Both the position numbers and the translations under genes were made by a program. Shown in pieces: positions 35,201-43,088 of a DNA stretch of 45,460 nt. Source of the stretch: Smithella sp. M82 (GTDB taxonomy: Bacteria > Desulfobacterota > Syntrophia > Syntrophales > Smithellaceae). Location: assembly GCA_001683985.1 (NCBI GenBank), contig MAEO01000040.1:1-45460 (forward strand), given 5' to 3'. The first letter of the stretch is position 1; each line of letters starts with the position of its first letter. The notes beneath the pieces were generated by a model. The model had not been told where the DNA came from. It made no database searches and saw nothing but the letters and a program-made list of their open reading frames with translations.

Positions 35201-35793
35201 GCAATATGATTGATTTTTTTTGTTTCTTTTACGATTTTGTCATATATCTTGAAAAACTCATCATAAAAAAGGTCGGTAACGGCTGTAATAGAAAAGGCCG
35301 CTTTTATATCGTCGAATTTCCGAAAATCCTTGTCGCCGATCTGTTTTAGAAATGTCTTATTGGTAAATTCCTTGCTGACAAAATAAGTGAAACGGCGAAA
35401 ATTGTTCCATTGTCTCCGGGTTCCGAAAGCTTCGGGATAAACCAATGAAAAACGGAAATTACCGGTTTTATCGTAGAAAATAAAAATACCGGCGCAGTAG
35501 ATTTGATTTTCTGTCGCTTTGAGTATAGCTCTAGCCTTCTCGTATTGGGCTTTTTTACCGGCTCTTTCAGAAAGAGGCTTTTTAACTTCAAAAGCGCATA
35601 TAAGCAGAGAATCATTATCTTGTAATTTGATTTCTCCAAGCTGTATGCCGTTTTTGAAATCATTATCGTTATACTGTGAATAGTTATTTTCCCGCGCCAC
35701 AAAATTTCGGTTTTTTTCTCTGAAAAAACGAGTAAATTTTTCCGGCGTGAAATCCTCTATTACATTTTCTAATATTTTTCTGGCTTCACTCAT
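32218..35793 (-). CDS. Type IIG-like nuclease/adenine methyltransferase (Eco57I type)
   Basis: The 1191-residue protein has an N-terminal part (about 1-170) that looks like a PD-(D/E)xK nuclease, with QDNDSLLICAFEVKKPLSER and YCAGIFIFYDKTGNFRFSLV. A helical spacer follows, then a gamma-class N6-adenine methyltransferase (about 430-800) with SAM motif VCDPGVGSGAFLVGMM and catalytic NPPY in IIGNPPYVRQEA. The last third (about 900-1150) resembles a target-recognition region (KYLRAPDIFF, LLRSSKAVEK). It overlaps the helicase gene by four bases, so the two form one system. It probably modifies host sites and cuts or blocks foreign DNA. Confidence 0.82.
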   Translation of the reverse strand: MSEARKILENVIEDFTPEKFTRFFREKNRNFVARENNYSQYNDNDFKNGIQLGEIKLQDNDSLLICAFEVKKPLSERAGKKAQYEKARAILKATENQIYCAGIFIFYDKTGNFRFSLVYPEAFGTRRQWNNFRRFTYFVSKEFTNKTFLKQIGDKDFRKFDDIKAAFSITAVTDLFYDEFFKIYDKIVKETKKINHIANEEEARDFVLLFAIRTIFLGFIQKKQWLGNDERFIQHFYKEYKDQFFGKNKFYSRWLTPLFFEALNSPLGRKVAYKDNEFSATTEENLQMAPYLNGGLFKQKDGYDTKGWFIPDKEIQDFFDFLFSHSFTIEENSLVDEDLQLNPEFLGIIFERFINKADGSVYTPRTEVSMMCRLSLLKWLEKNLDSKVRTDNLYELFFLESEKEEEQKHGSFSLKEAKEILLKLENLAVCDPGVGSGAFLVGMMQVIDEIEQSLKERYGLNGISVFERKKQIIKNSLYGVEVKEWAVWICQLRLWLSLFVDAPDDLKNSIEPILPSLDFKVRQGDSLVQRIGAKAFPVSGHNIALNKSIKDKITKLKNLKLQYFDNKSELKDWELRHRELAIYDEIIDIEIEEHENTLRNLKNIKPSKNMALFGDEKEYEQAPLELDKNKIEFLEKEINELKEQKKILRKDKPLIWSIEFADVFAEKGGFDIIIGNPPYVRQEAISDPNEKIKDKKEYKNCLEEMVHIDFPDDFTKKTKINAQSDLYTYFYIRGLRLLNSKGIHTFICSNSWLDVGYGIWLQDFLLRRCPIELIIDNHAKRSFGAADINTIISVIHAPQKKVDENHLVKFVAFKKPFEETIYTENLITIKNAQKVENNDCLRVYPITIKDLRNAGMEYINEEQKILGGKYVGDKWGGKYLRAPDIFFAILDKGKGKIDKINKYAKVLPGCYSGVNDFFYLNVSNIENFKIEKEYLTPLLRSSKAVEKLKIDKSNKDFVLNIDPIEKKRLLRGALDYIKWGEKQVTRKKQKTEAGIPWSEVESVKNRKFWYSIPKQNLVGTNIFMQYVANDRFYCPYSNEKIVSDRCFHRVFPLNEKDINSIKVVLNSTLQAFFVMLFGRSGLGQGALKFEANDALNVFSLLPDKINVSNQIIKDVLDSLGKRKPLSLFEECGINPKSDIPIEEQEPKPLPDRAELDNIIFDALDLTKEERKEVYRAVCRLVWNRISKANSV

Positions 35794-38700
35794 GATCTTT
35801 TATTCTCAATGGCTATGATAATTTCTTTTTTCTGATCCTTCTGGCGGGCTTTTTCCTTGATGAGATAATCCGCCCCCAATTCTTTCTTTAGTGCCTCAAT
35901 TTCTTTTACGTTGTTATCCTTAAAATTCATTATCCGGCGTAAAGTGAAATCCGCTAATGTCCCATAATTTATGACGTCCTCTTTGAGTGTGCGCAAGAAA
36001 TCTTTGAGCGGCATCAATTCCACTTTGTTGCTGCGGATAAGAAAATCAAGATTGATCAGTGCTTTTTGTTCCAAGCTCTGCTCGCTGACTGGTCCTATCC
36101 GGTAATCCCGGAAATCTTGAATAGCCTGATAGGTCTTCCAAAAATTGTCCGTATTCCAGTCAAGCGCCTTTTCATTAGCTGGGCAAATGATTTTGTCAAA
36201 AACATCTTCAAACGTTCTATTAGATGGTTCCGGCTTCTCCAAATCCGTGGCTGAGCCGCTTACATACAAACGGCCTTTTTTGAAAAATACCAGAAGTTCA
36301 TTTTCCTTTCCTTTCTTGGCAACCTTGACCCGCCGTGGGAAGTTTATAAGGTTCTCAATCAGGCCAGGATTCTCTTCTTTGATTTTCAGATATTCCTTGA
36401 GAGCCTTGGTATAAAAACTTTCTTCTTCCTGCTGGTCAGGGTTTTGCTGGACGCGGTTAAACAATCCGGCTGGGGTTGGCTCTTCCTCAATATCGAATAT
36501 TTTGGAATCTTCACCTAAGGCAGTATGGATAAGAAACATTTTATTCGCGGCGATTTCCCTTGACTGCACCAGTTCAGCTCCTATTTCTGTCGGGAAAAAG
36601 TTAACGATAAACAGTTCATTGAAAACTTTTTTGCTGATGCGGTTAATGCGTCCGAGCCGCTGGATAACCCTCACCGGATTCCAAGGGATGTCATAGTTAA
36701 TAACCATTCCGGCACGGTTAAGGTTGAAACCTTCAGAAATTTTATCTGAGGTTAACAGAAGATTGAAATCATCTTCTTGGTCAGTATTGGAAGCATCAAA
36801 GTTTTTATTTATGGATAATATTTTTGATTGGGTTAAATCCCCAGCCACTACGAGCATCTTTTTTCCAAACAGCTTTTCTAAAGATTTTTCGAGGTATAAA
36901 ACTGTATCAACATACTCGGAGAAGATAATAATTTTTCGCTTGGGTTCATTCTGGCCGGGCTTTTTTGCGAATTCCTTTTTGATATTTTCAATCAGGCATT
37001 TTGTTTTAGGATCATTTTGCACCAAATCCAATTGAGAGAGCTTTTCAATTATATTGCCAAAAAGCTGTATATCAGATGCCAGATCGGCTAAAAACTCATC
37101 TTTATAACTAAAATCTTTTATTTTATATCGCTTATGGTTTTTCGGATATTCGCCTTTGCTGATTTTCTCTTCATACTCAACCAAATATTTTTCAATCTCG
37201 TCAGCATCCAGCTCATATATTTTTTCCAGTAGTGAGCGGTCTAAGATATATTCGCCCGTTTTGTCTATGAACTTCTGACAGTTAACGGCGACTCTTTTGA
37301 AATTTTTGATGCTTTGTTCAAATGAACCGAAAGAGCTTTCAAAACGCTTAACCAGCAAACGCCGCATGAAGTCGTATAAGTTGCGCTGCTGCTGGAATTG
37401 GCGGTTATCTTCTTCACTCATTTCTTCCTTAACGCCCTGTTCATACTCAAAAGGACGGTAAATGGCACCTTTGAATTGTCCGCCATTGTCAGGATCGCCA
37501 AAATAATTTCCTATTATTTGATTATAGAATTCTGATTGCTCTTTATTTAATTTAAAATACCATTCTTGAGGATCGGTAACTTTCGATAGATCATTGACTT
37601 CTTTTTTGTAAAAAGGATTATTAGTAAGATCAAGCCGATTACGCCTGATGGTTACCGGTTCAATAACATTTCTGATCTGCTTTGCCAGATAACGCGCCCG
37701 CTCTGCTACTTTCTTCAAATCTATTTTATCTTCACCGAACATGGCTTTGTAATAATTAGCAGCTTTAATTCTTTTCGCATTATCGTTGGAATTCCAATAT
37801 TTCTTCATATAACCAAGCCGGTCAAAAAATCCCTTGAAGCCTTTAAACTGGTCAACCAGATTATTTTCCAAAGTAATGGATGATTGTTTCGGAGTAATGA
37901 ATAACTTCAAAAGAGATAGAATATCACCTGGGCGGTTATTGAAAGGCGTAGCGGTTAACAGGATAACCTGTTTTTCCCGGCAGATATTTTTTAACAGTTC
38001 ATAATCTTTTGTATCTTGATTTCTGAAACGATGAGCTTCATCAACGATTATAACGTCTATGTCTTTTGCCCTATTCACGAATTCCAAAATGTTTTCCAGA
38101 TCGCCCAGCGAGCGTACTTCCCAATCATATAATCCGAATTCCTCGGTATATTTTTTCCAGCCTGATTTTTTATTTCTGTCACCGACAAGACCCGGAGGGC
38201 AAATGACAAGGCCTCTTTTCTTAAGCTGTTTGGCAATCGCACAGGCAACAATAGTTTTGCCCAAGCCAACCACATCCGCAACTATGACTCCGTTGTTATT
38301 TTCTATAATCGCCAGCGCTTGTTTTACGGCGTTGAGCTGATATTGATAAGGTTTGTAACCGTTTTCTTCCAGTGTTTTGATTAAGGACTCGCCAATTTCC
38401 TTCTGTTCAAATGAATCCAGATATGTTTTCAGCACCAAACAAAAGGCTTCAAATGGTGTAACATCTTTGACCAATGTTTCCTTCTCAACAACTTCTATGA
38501 GCCTTTTTTTGACATCTTCAAACTCGGTAATTTTAACTGCATCCGACCACAGCTCATCAAAATACTGTTCGGCCTCCTCAAAACCATAATCACCAATTTC
38601 TACATTAAATTCGTTTTGCGTTGAGAGTCCGGCTTTTGTCAGATTGCTTGAGCCGGTTATAAATAGATTTTTTTTGCCGACTTGGCTTTGATCGAGCTTG

Positions 38701-39116
38701 AAAATATAAAGCTTGGCATGGTTAGGTTTATATGTTTTGCGGATTATTAATTTATCATTTTTAATAAGGTCTATAAAAAATCGTACTTGCTTGTAAAATT
38801 CCTTAGTATCAAAATTTTCGTTATTCAAAGATTTTTTGATTGATTCAAAAAATTTGTAAGTTTTTTCTTCGTCAGATAACTGCTCATTCTCTGAGAACTC
38901 AATAAGTCCGAAATTTGAACTATCAATATTCAGTCCGACTAATACTTTAATCAGCGTATGCGGATTGGTTTTAAGTCCATCATATAATTCCCTGATGCCG
39001 GAAAAATAAAAAAACCCGACTAAAAACTTCAACTCTTCACTGTTTTTGATTAATTCGATTAAGCGCTTTTTTAAATCCCGTGGCTCGCTGTTTGTTATGA
39101 AATTTGTCATAGACAT
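35790..39116 (-). CDS. PLD-nuclease/SNF2-type helicase of a restriction-like system
   Basis: The 1108-residue protein has an N-terminal phospholipase-D-like nuclease (about 1-200) whose single HxK motif is HAKLYIFKLD, followed by LFITGSSNLTKAG. A DEAD/SNF2 helicase follows (about 255-900): DVVGLGKTIVACAIA, motif II IDVIIVDEAHRFRNQ, LLTATPFNN, and motif VI NPVRVIQRLGRINRISKK. The first residues contain a second possible start (MSMTNF). It is the first gene of the operon, with a methylase-nuclease next. Such PLD-helicase plus Eco57I-type methylase pairs occur in defence islands. The mode of action is not established here. Confidence 0.85.
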   Translation of the reverse strand: MSMTNFITNSEPRDLKKRLIELIKNSEELKFLVGFFYFSGIRELYDGLKTNPHTLIKVLVGLNIDSSNFGLIEFSENEQLSDEEKTYKFFESIKKSLNNENFDTKEFYKQVRFFIDLIKNDKLIIRKTYKPNHAKLYIFKLDQSQVGKKNLFITGSSNLTKAGLSTQNEFNVEIGDYGFEEAEQYFDELWSDAVKITEFEDVKKRLIEVVEKETLVKDVTPFEAFCLVLKTYLDSFEQKEIGESLIKTLEENGYKPYQYQLNAVKQALAIIENNNGVIVADVVGLGKTIVACAIAKQLKKRGLVICPPGLVGDRNKKSGWKKYTEEFGLYDWEVRSLGDLENILEFVNRAKDIDVIIVDEAHRFRNQDTKDYELLKNICREKQVILLTATPFNNRPGDILSLLKLFITPKQSSITLENNLVDQFKGFKGFFDRLGYMKKYWNSNDNAKRIKAANYYKAMFGEDKIDLKKVAERARYLAKQIRNVIEPVTIRRNRLDLTNNPFYKKEVNDLSKVTDPQEWYFKLNKEQSEFYNQIIGNYFGDPDNGGQFKGAIYRPFEYEQGVKEEMSEEDNRQFQQQRNLYDFMRRLLVKRFESSFGSFEQSIKNFKRVAVNCQKFIDKTGEYILDRSLLEKIYELDADEIEKYLVEYEEKISKGEYPKNHKRYKIKDFSYKDEFLADLASDIQLFGNIIEKLSQLDLVQNDPKTKCLIENIKKEFAKKPGQNEPKRKIIIFSEYVDTVLYLEKSLEKLFGKKMLVVAGDLTQSKILSINKNFDASNTDQEDDFNLLLTSDKISEGFNLNRAGMVINYDIPWNPVRVIQRLGRINRISKKVFNELFIVNFFPTEIGAELVQSREIAANKMFLIHTALGEDSKIFDIEEEPTPAGLFNRVQQNPDQQEEESFYTKALKEYLKIKEENPGLIENLINFPRRVKVAKKGKENELLVFFKKGRLYVSGSATDLEKPEPSNRTFEDVFDKIICPANEKALDWNTDNFWKTYQAIQDFRDYRIGPVSEQSLEQKALINLDFLIRSNKVELMPLKDFLRTLKEDVINYGTLADFTLRRIMNFKDNNVKEIEALKKELGADYLIKEKARQKDQKKEIIIAIENKRS

Positions 39117-39263
39117 ATTTATCTTTTATTAAATATTTTTCGGGAGGTGAAGCTGATACTACTTTAAATTATCACAAAAAGAATAAAAATCAAACCCTTT
39201 ACCCGATTTTTTTACAATGATAAAGATATGTGATATTAGAAAAAATCAGAAGGAGATTAACAC

Positions 39264-39578
39264 ATGACAAACCGGAGCTTCTCTAAAATTCCCAAAACTT
39301 CTGATCCAGTCTTGCGGATGATAAGAAACCTCGATGCCTTTATGTTTGATGGCTCTGAAATATATCCAGATAGTCTTGATTTTAAAGACTTAGATGTCAG
39401 TGATATTTTGATATGGATTAAAAATAACGGAACCGAAGAACAATATAACGAAATATGGAATACTTATAATAAAAATATAAGAAATAATGATCCTTTCCCA
39501 TTTCAATACGCATTAAGTAGTTATTCTAAAAAGCATGACCGAGTTTGGTATAATAAGCATCAAAAATTATATAAATAA
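39264..39578 (+). CDS. Hypothetical protein (104 residues)
   Basis: This is an unrecognised protein that runs divergently from the helicase gene. It has AGAAGGAGATTAACAC as a strong ribosome-binding region. The chain is acidic in the middle (GSEIYPDSLDFKDLDVSDIL), then rich in Asn and Tyr (EEQYNEIWNTYNKNIRNND), with no cysteines or membrane segment. Base composition is AT-rich like the defence genes. It could belong to the restriction-like system as a small partner, which is only a guess from position. Confidence 0.6.
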   Translation: MTNRSFSKIPKTSDPVLRMIRNLDAFMFDGSEIYPDSLDFKDLDVSDILIWIKNNGTEEQYNEIWNTYNKNIRNNDPFPFQYALSSYSKKHDRVWYNKHQKLYK

Positions 39579-39871
39579 GTTATCCATAAAATAAACACAT
39601 TCCCTTGCCTCGAAATTGACCCAAACTCGCTATAATGTAAGTACACGGTGGATAACTTAACCCGCCCGCCCTTGACTGATCCGCCCTACCCTATATACTT
39701 AACCGTTCCATATAGAACCTTCATAAGCCATTTAGTTTACCTTTACCGGCTTAACCGCCCTTAACCGGCCATTTATGCCCTTTAAGAAGCCTACGGTAAT
39801 AAAAAAATCAAAACTGACATGAATATACAATTTTTGTCAGAAGTAGTTTTTCTTTATTTCCTTTAGGACTC
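39579..39871. other. Non-coding region with inverted DnaA-box-like sites and TTAACCR repeats
   Basis: No gene is seen. TTATCCATA (39580-39588) and its inverted partner GGTGGATAA (39647-39655) each match the DnaA box TTATCCACA in eight of nine bases. They sit within 10-base inverted repeats AAGTTATCCA and TGGATAACTT. TTAACC follows at 39657, 39699, 39751 and 39761. The layout recalls a small replication origin with iterons. Confidence 0.45.
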
Positions 39872-40000
39872 TTGGCATCACGCAAGGCCGTTGGTAATAA
39901 GAAAAACATACTTCGTCAGGTTAATATCCTAGGAGCATTCTTTTGTTGTTATCAACGGTCTTTTATATTCTCAATTTTTCTAATTCTTAACTTCAAATAT

Positions 40001-40300
40001 ATGGATTCTATCCGCAAGTCTTTTCCTGTGGAGGAGATTTCCATTGACGAGCTGAGGGAGAAAGAGAATGACGAAGACGAATCAACTTTCTTCGAATACA
40101 AGCTCGGCCTTTATTGCGAAATGGACACCGACTCCATGGGAATCAGAACCGACCTTTCGCGCCTCTTCAAAAAAGGCATATTTTCGGACAGCGAAAAGAA
40201 AGCGCTGGTTAAGAAGATGGCCGACTTGCCGTTAACCGGCATTGAGAGGAAATCTTTCCACCGTGCTTTGGTTAAATTAAGAAATTTTTACATGAACTGA
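40001..40300 (+). CDS. Hypothetical protein of the mobile module (99 residues)
   Basis: Not recognised. From ATG 40001 it reads MDSIRKSFPVEEISIDELRE, a very acidic stretch, then a helical end rich in Lys (LSRLFKKGIFSDSEKKALVK, SFHRALVKLRNFYMN). The helical end faintly recalls a sigma-factor or HTH region, which I cannot support further. The frame stays open upstream to a TTG at 39872, but that part is hydrophobic and unlike a natural N-terminus, so the ATG is preferred although it has no ribosome-binding site. It overlaps the next gene (TGATG). Confidence 0.5.
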   Translation: MDSIRKSFPVEEISIDELREKENDEDESTFFEYKLGLYCEMDTDSMGIRTDLSRLFKKGIFSDSEKKALVKKMADLPLTGIERKSFHRALVKLRNFYMN

Positions 40301-40509
40301 TGCTTACTTTGGAACAAATGAAAAAACTGCTGGACGATCCGTCGTTAACCGACGAGCAGATTCTGGAAATCCGCGACCAGCTTTATGCCTTAGCTGAAAT
40401 CATTTATGAGAAATGGCAGCAGGACAAAAAAGCTGGCAAATTGCCAGTTAGGCCGGTTAACGGCCAAATTTTAGACAGTAGCCAAGGCAGTATTCCCGCC
40501 GGTAGCTGA
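40300..40509 (+). CDS. Small hypothetical protein (69 residues)
   Basis: Not recognised. The start overlaps the previous stop codon, suggesting translational coupling. The first half is two helices (MLTLEQMKKLLDDPSLTDEQ, ILEIRDQLYALAEIIYEKWQ), followed by a flexible Pro/Gly/Ser tail. The form fits a small accessory protein of plasmids or integrative elements that pairs with its upstream neighbour. Confidence 0.55.
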   Translation: MLTLEQMKKLLDDPSLTDEQILEIRDQLYALAEIIYEKWQQDKKAGKLPVRPVNGQILDSSQGSIPAGS

Positions 40510-40591
40510 GACTCCCGCCGCTTAACCATTTTCTTTTTAGCGCACGACACTTTTAACCAGTTAAAAGGCCTTCTCTCCGCGTTTTTATATT

Positions 40592-40711
40592 GGGGCAAAG
40601 GGTATCTGGTGCTTATACGCCCGAGGCGCACAAATCCCCAGCAAATAGCTTCGGACGCTCTGACGACACGAACCTATTTGCTGGGGCTTCCGCCCACAGA
40701 CCCCTTGCCCC
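40592..40711 (+). ncRNA. Long nested foldback (about 120 bases)
   Basis: The outer arms GGGGCAAAGGG (near 40592) and CCCCTTGCCCC (near 40700) pair. CTG/CAG closes further in, and a perfect 13-bp stem CCCCAGCAAATAG (40636-40648) / CTATTTGCTGGGG (40674-40686) encloses a 25-base loop. It lies in the non-coding gap before the replication-relaxation-like gene. It may be an origin structure, an oriT-like site or a regulatory RNA. Confidence 0.5.
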
Positions 40712-40725
40712 GTATTCTTCAAATT

Positions 40726-41349
40726 ATGGCATCCAAAAGAGACCTGATCAGGTGGTTCATAAAAGAGGTTCATTGGGCGACGCCCCGCAATGTTGCCTAT
40801 TTCATGGAGGGCAGAAACAATGCCCGCCTCAGCCGCGTCTATTCGTCCGAGCTTTCAGAAATGCGGACGGTTAAAGACCGGACGCTCCGGTTAAAACGAA
40901 TCAGGAATCAGGACGGCAAACACGCTTATACAGTCAAGGCTAAAGGTTTGCCGACTTTCCTATTTAACCATGATGTAGCCCTGCGCAACGTCATCGGGAA
41001 ATTCCTGCATGGCAGGGGAACGCAAAATGTATCTTTTGAAAAACCGTTTGACGCTTCTATCCGCCAGTACCGGATAGAACTCGACAACGGACACATGAGC
41101 GAACGCCAGCTAGAAGAAAAGCTGGTTAAGATTTACGCCCGCCTGCACGTGCAGATTATTTTCATCATGCGGCACCGCGAGTGCCCGCATCTCGAAGCCG
41201 AAAGGCTTCTCAAAGTTTTCCAAATTGCGGAAAGAGTATTTCCGCACCAGCCCAACAAGGTTTTAGGTGCCTGTTATACCAGCTACCTTGAAAACGGAAC
41301 CGTTTTCAATCGCAGAGGACAGGCGAAGCTAAAACCGAACCACGTTTAA
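40726..41349 (+). CDS. Possible replication-relaxation-like winged-helix protein
   Basis: From ATG 40726 the protein has about 207 residues. It opens MASKRDLIRWFIKEVHWATP, RNVAYFMEGRNNARLSRVYS with an HTH-like pattern, a beta hairpin (LRLKRIRNQDGKHAYTVKA) and LFNHDVALRNVIGKFLHGRG. This order loosely matches replication-relaxation family proteins of plasmids and conjugative elements, a tentative link. The frame continues to a GTG at 40609, but that part overlaps the foldback and is unlikely to be translated. No ribosome-binding site is obvious at either start. Confidence 0.55.
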   Translation: MASKRDLIRWFIKEVHWATPRNVAYFMEGRNNARLSRVYSSELSEMRTVKDRTLRLKRIRNQDGKHAYTVKAKGLPTFLFNHDVALRNVIGKFLHGRGTQNVSFEKPFDASIRQYRIELDNGHMSERQLEEKLVKIYARLHVQIIFIMRHRECPHLEAERLLKVFQIAERVFPHQPNKVLGACYTSYLENGTVFNRRGQAKLKPNHV

Positions 41350-41375
41350 CTAAATTAATAGAAAGGAGGTTTTCT

Positions 41376-41564
41376 ATGTATTCACCAAGAATATACGACA
41401 AGTTTATTCTCCATTTATACAAATGGGCGAAGGAAGAGAAGTTAACCATGACAGCTTTAGTTAACCGCATAATCAAAAATGAAATCGAACAACACCAAGG
41501 AAAGGAGCAGAGCCATGACGAGCAAGATAAACGAAACCCTCAATGGGATTCTGCAAATCTTTAA
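41376..41564 (+). CDS. Small ribbon-helix-helix-like protein (62 residues)
   Basis: The protein reads MYSPRIYDKFILHLYKWAKE, EKLTMTALVNRIIKNEIEQH: one strand and two helices in the style of ribbon-helix-helix DNA-binding proteins. A disordered, charged tail follows. AAAGGAGG lies seven bases before the ATG. The gene overlaps the ArdC-like gene by 50 bases in another frame, and it probably controls or is coupled to it. The family link rests on shape only. Confidence 0.6.
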   Translation: MYSPRIYDKFILHLYKWAKEEKLTMTALVNRIIKNEIEQHQGKEQSHDEQDKRNPQWDSANL

Positions 41565-42309
41565 ATCCGGGCAGATCCCGGAAGCTGTTTCCTACGCGGC
41601 CTTCCCTTCTTTCGATATTCCATCGGAGCAATGGAGCTTCCTGAACCGCATTATCATGTGGATGAACGGGACCTACGATGCCAGGGGTTTCCGCCAATGG
41701 CTGAAAGTAGGACGCCGCGTCAAGAAAGGAGCTAGGGCTTTCCATATCTTTGCGCCCCGCTTCCAAAAGGAAAAGAAGGAAGATGGCGAGGAGGATTACA
41801 GCCTCATCGGCTTTCTGCAAGTTCCGGTCTTCTGCTACGAAGACACGGAAGGAGAACCGCTGAATTATACCAAGACGGTAATAAACTCTTTCCACCTGAT
41901 AGACAGAGCCAAGGAATGGGGTTTGAATGTCCAAGCTGTATCGGGCAATGAGAAATACTGGGGAAGCTATGGAGGCAATTCTATAAAGCTGGCAACGCCG
42001 GAGGAAGCTGTCTTCTTCCATGAACTATCACATCACGCGCATAAGCTGGTTTCGGGAGAACTGAAAAAGGGGCAGGACTGGAAGCAGGAAGTGGTAGCGG
42101 AACTGTCGGCTGAGGCTCTGACACGTATATTAGGCCTTACGAGAGAGACTACGGGCAATTCATATAAATACATCGAGAGCTACGCAGCTCAAGCAGGGCT
42201 GTCGCCCGTGGCCGCCTGTTTAGAGGTTCTGAGCGATACGGAAAAGGTTCTGAAAATGATCTTGCAGGAGGATAAGCCGGAAGAAAAAACGGCGGCGGAA
42301 AATGCGTAA
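41515..42309 (+). CDS. ArdC-like antirestriction/zincin protein
   Basis: From ATG 41515 (with AAAGGAGCAGAGCC before it) the product has about 264 residues. The N-terminal domain (about 1-110: SEQWSFLNRIIMWMNGTYDA, RGFRQWLKVGRRVKKGARAF) is the single-stranded-DNA-binding part of ArdC. The C-terminal zincin-like metallopeptidase domain has HELSHHAHKL (HExxH) and the downstream acid of VVAELSAEALTRIL. ArdC protects entering plasmid DNA from restriction. Here it would help the element enter hosts with systems like the one it carries. A terminator follows. Confidence 0.88.
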   Translation: MTSKINETLNGILQIFKSGQIPEAVSYAAFPSFDIPSEQWSFLNRIIMWMNGTYDARGFRQWLKVGRRVKKGARAFHIFAPRFQKEKKEDGEEDYSLIGFLQVPVFCYEDTEGEPLNYTKTVINSFHLIDRAKEWGLNVQAVSGNEKYWGSYGGNSIKLATPEEAVFFHELSHHAHKLVSGELKKGQDWKQEVVAELSAEALTRILGLTRETTGNSYKYIESYAAQAGLSPVAACLEVLSDTEKVLKMILQEDKPEEKTAAENA

Positions 42310-42316
42310 ATTAAAA

Positions 42317-42340
42317 GAGGCAAGGTAAACGCCTTGCCTC
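42317..42340 (+). terminator. Hairpin terminator between convergent genes
   Basis: GAGGCAAGG pairs perfectly with CCTTGCCTC around TAAACG, eight bases after the ArdC stop and 13 before the end of the opposing lipoprotein gene. No strong T-run follows on either strand. Confidence 0.7.
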
Positions 42341-42352
42341 ATAATATAAAAT

Positions 42353-42874
42353 TTATTCACATGGTTTTTCATAATCTTTACATTCTCCCGTCAATATGAT
42401 TGCTAATTTATTCTCTCTATCTTTAATTATTTTTTTAATTATCTTATAGTCGTGCTCATATTCTGGATGTTTCCAATTATCATCCAAAGACTTTTTAGCA
42501 CTCTCAAGCGATCTACTTGAAAAACCATCAATCTCCTTCAATCCGTCTTTTTTTGTGACATCAAGATTATTCAATTCACGAATTTTTGATTCGCATTTAT
42601 TTTTAAATTGTAAACAAGCAGAGATTACCGCCTGCTTTTTCTGTTCTTGTTCCTCTTGAATTTCCCTCTTGATTCTATCTTCTTCCTCTTGTTTCTTTTT
42701 TTCTTCGTCTAGTCTGAGTTGTTCATCCTTATATTTTTGTAATTCATCAATTTGAGCTTGTTGTTCATCAAGTTTGTCCTGTGTCGCCAAGGACACACCC
42801 TCAGTATTTTTGCTACATCCGGAAAGCATAAAAGTTGCGGCAATGATAACCGAGAACAATAATATTTTATTCAT
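42353..42874 (-). CDS. Coiled-coil lipoprotein (173 residues)
   Basis: The N-terminus MNKILLFSVIIAATFMLSGC is a lipoprotein signal with lipobox LSGC. A long charged coiled coil follows (about 32-85, rich in Glu, Gln and Lys), then a C-terminal helical domain with four cysteines (SACLQFKNKCES, TGECKDYEKPCE) that probably form two disulfides. Entry-exclusion or surface proteins of conjugative elements can look like this, but no family is recognised. AATATG marks the start with a weak upstream site. It is transcribed opposite to its neighbours. Confidence 0.65.
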   Translation of the reverse strand: MNKILLFSVIIAATFMLSGCSKNTEGVSLATQDKLDEQQAQIDELQKYKDEQLRLDEEKKKQEEEDRIKREIQEEQEQKKQAVISACLQFKNKCESKIRELNNLDVTKKDGLKEIDGFSSRSLESAKKSLDDNWKHPEYEHDYKIIKKIIKDRENKLAIILTGECKDYEKPCE

Positions 42875-42956
42875 ATTTTTTAAAAAATTAAATGTAAAAT
42901 GTTATTTATATTTTACTCCCAAAGTATGGAACGCGCTATCCCCATATACCCAATCG

Positions 42957-43088
42957 GCGGCTGTTCAGAAAACGGAACAATCAGACTGTAATTCTTAGGG
43001 AGCGGATTAAAGCCGTCTCGCTTCCGTTATCCCGATTACAGGACACCGGCGCTACGACGGCATCAATCCGAATATTTGAACAGTCCGC
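42957..43088. other. Structured non-coding region with nested stems
   Basis: GCGGCTGTTCA (42957-42967) pairs with TGAACAGTCCGC (43077-43088) with one bulge. Inside it, CTGTAAT (42986-42992) pairs with ATTACAG (43035-43041), and GGGA with TCCC. A further hairpin TTGGTTTA/TAAACCAA (43138-43172) follows. The whole gap 42875-43312 has no convincing gene. Confidence 0.45.

Noticed and set aside
39616..39636. TTGACC and TATAAT as a promoter
   Set aside because: The spacing is only nine bases; no suitable -35 box lies 16-18 bases before TATAAT.
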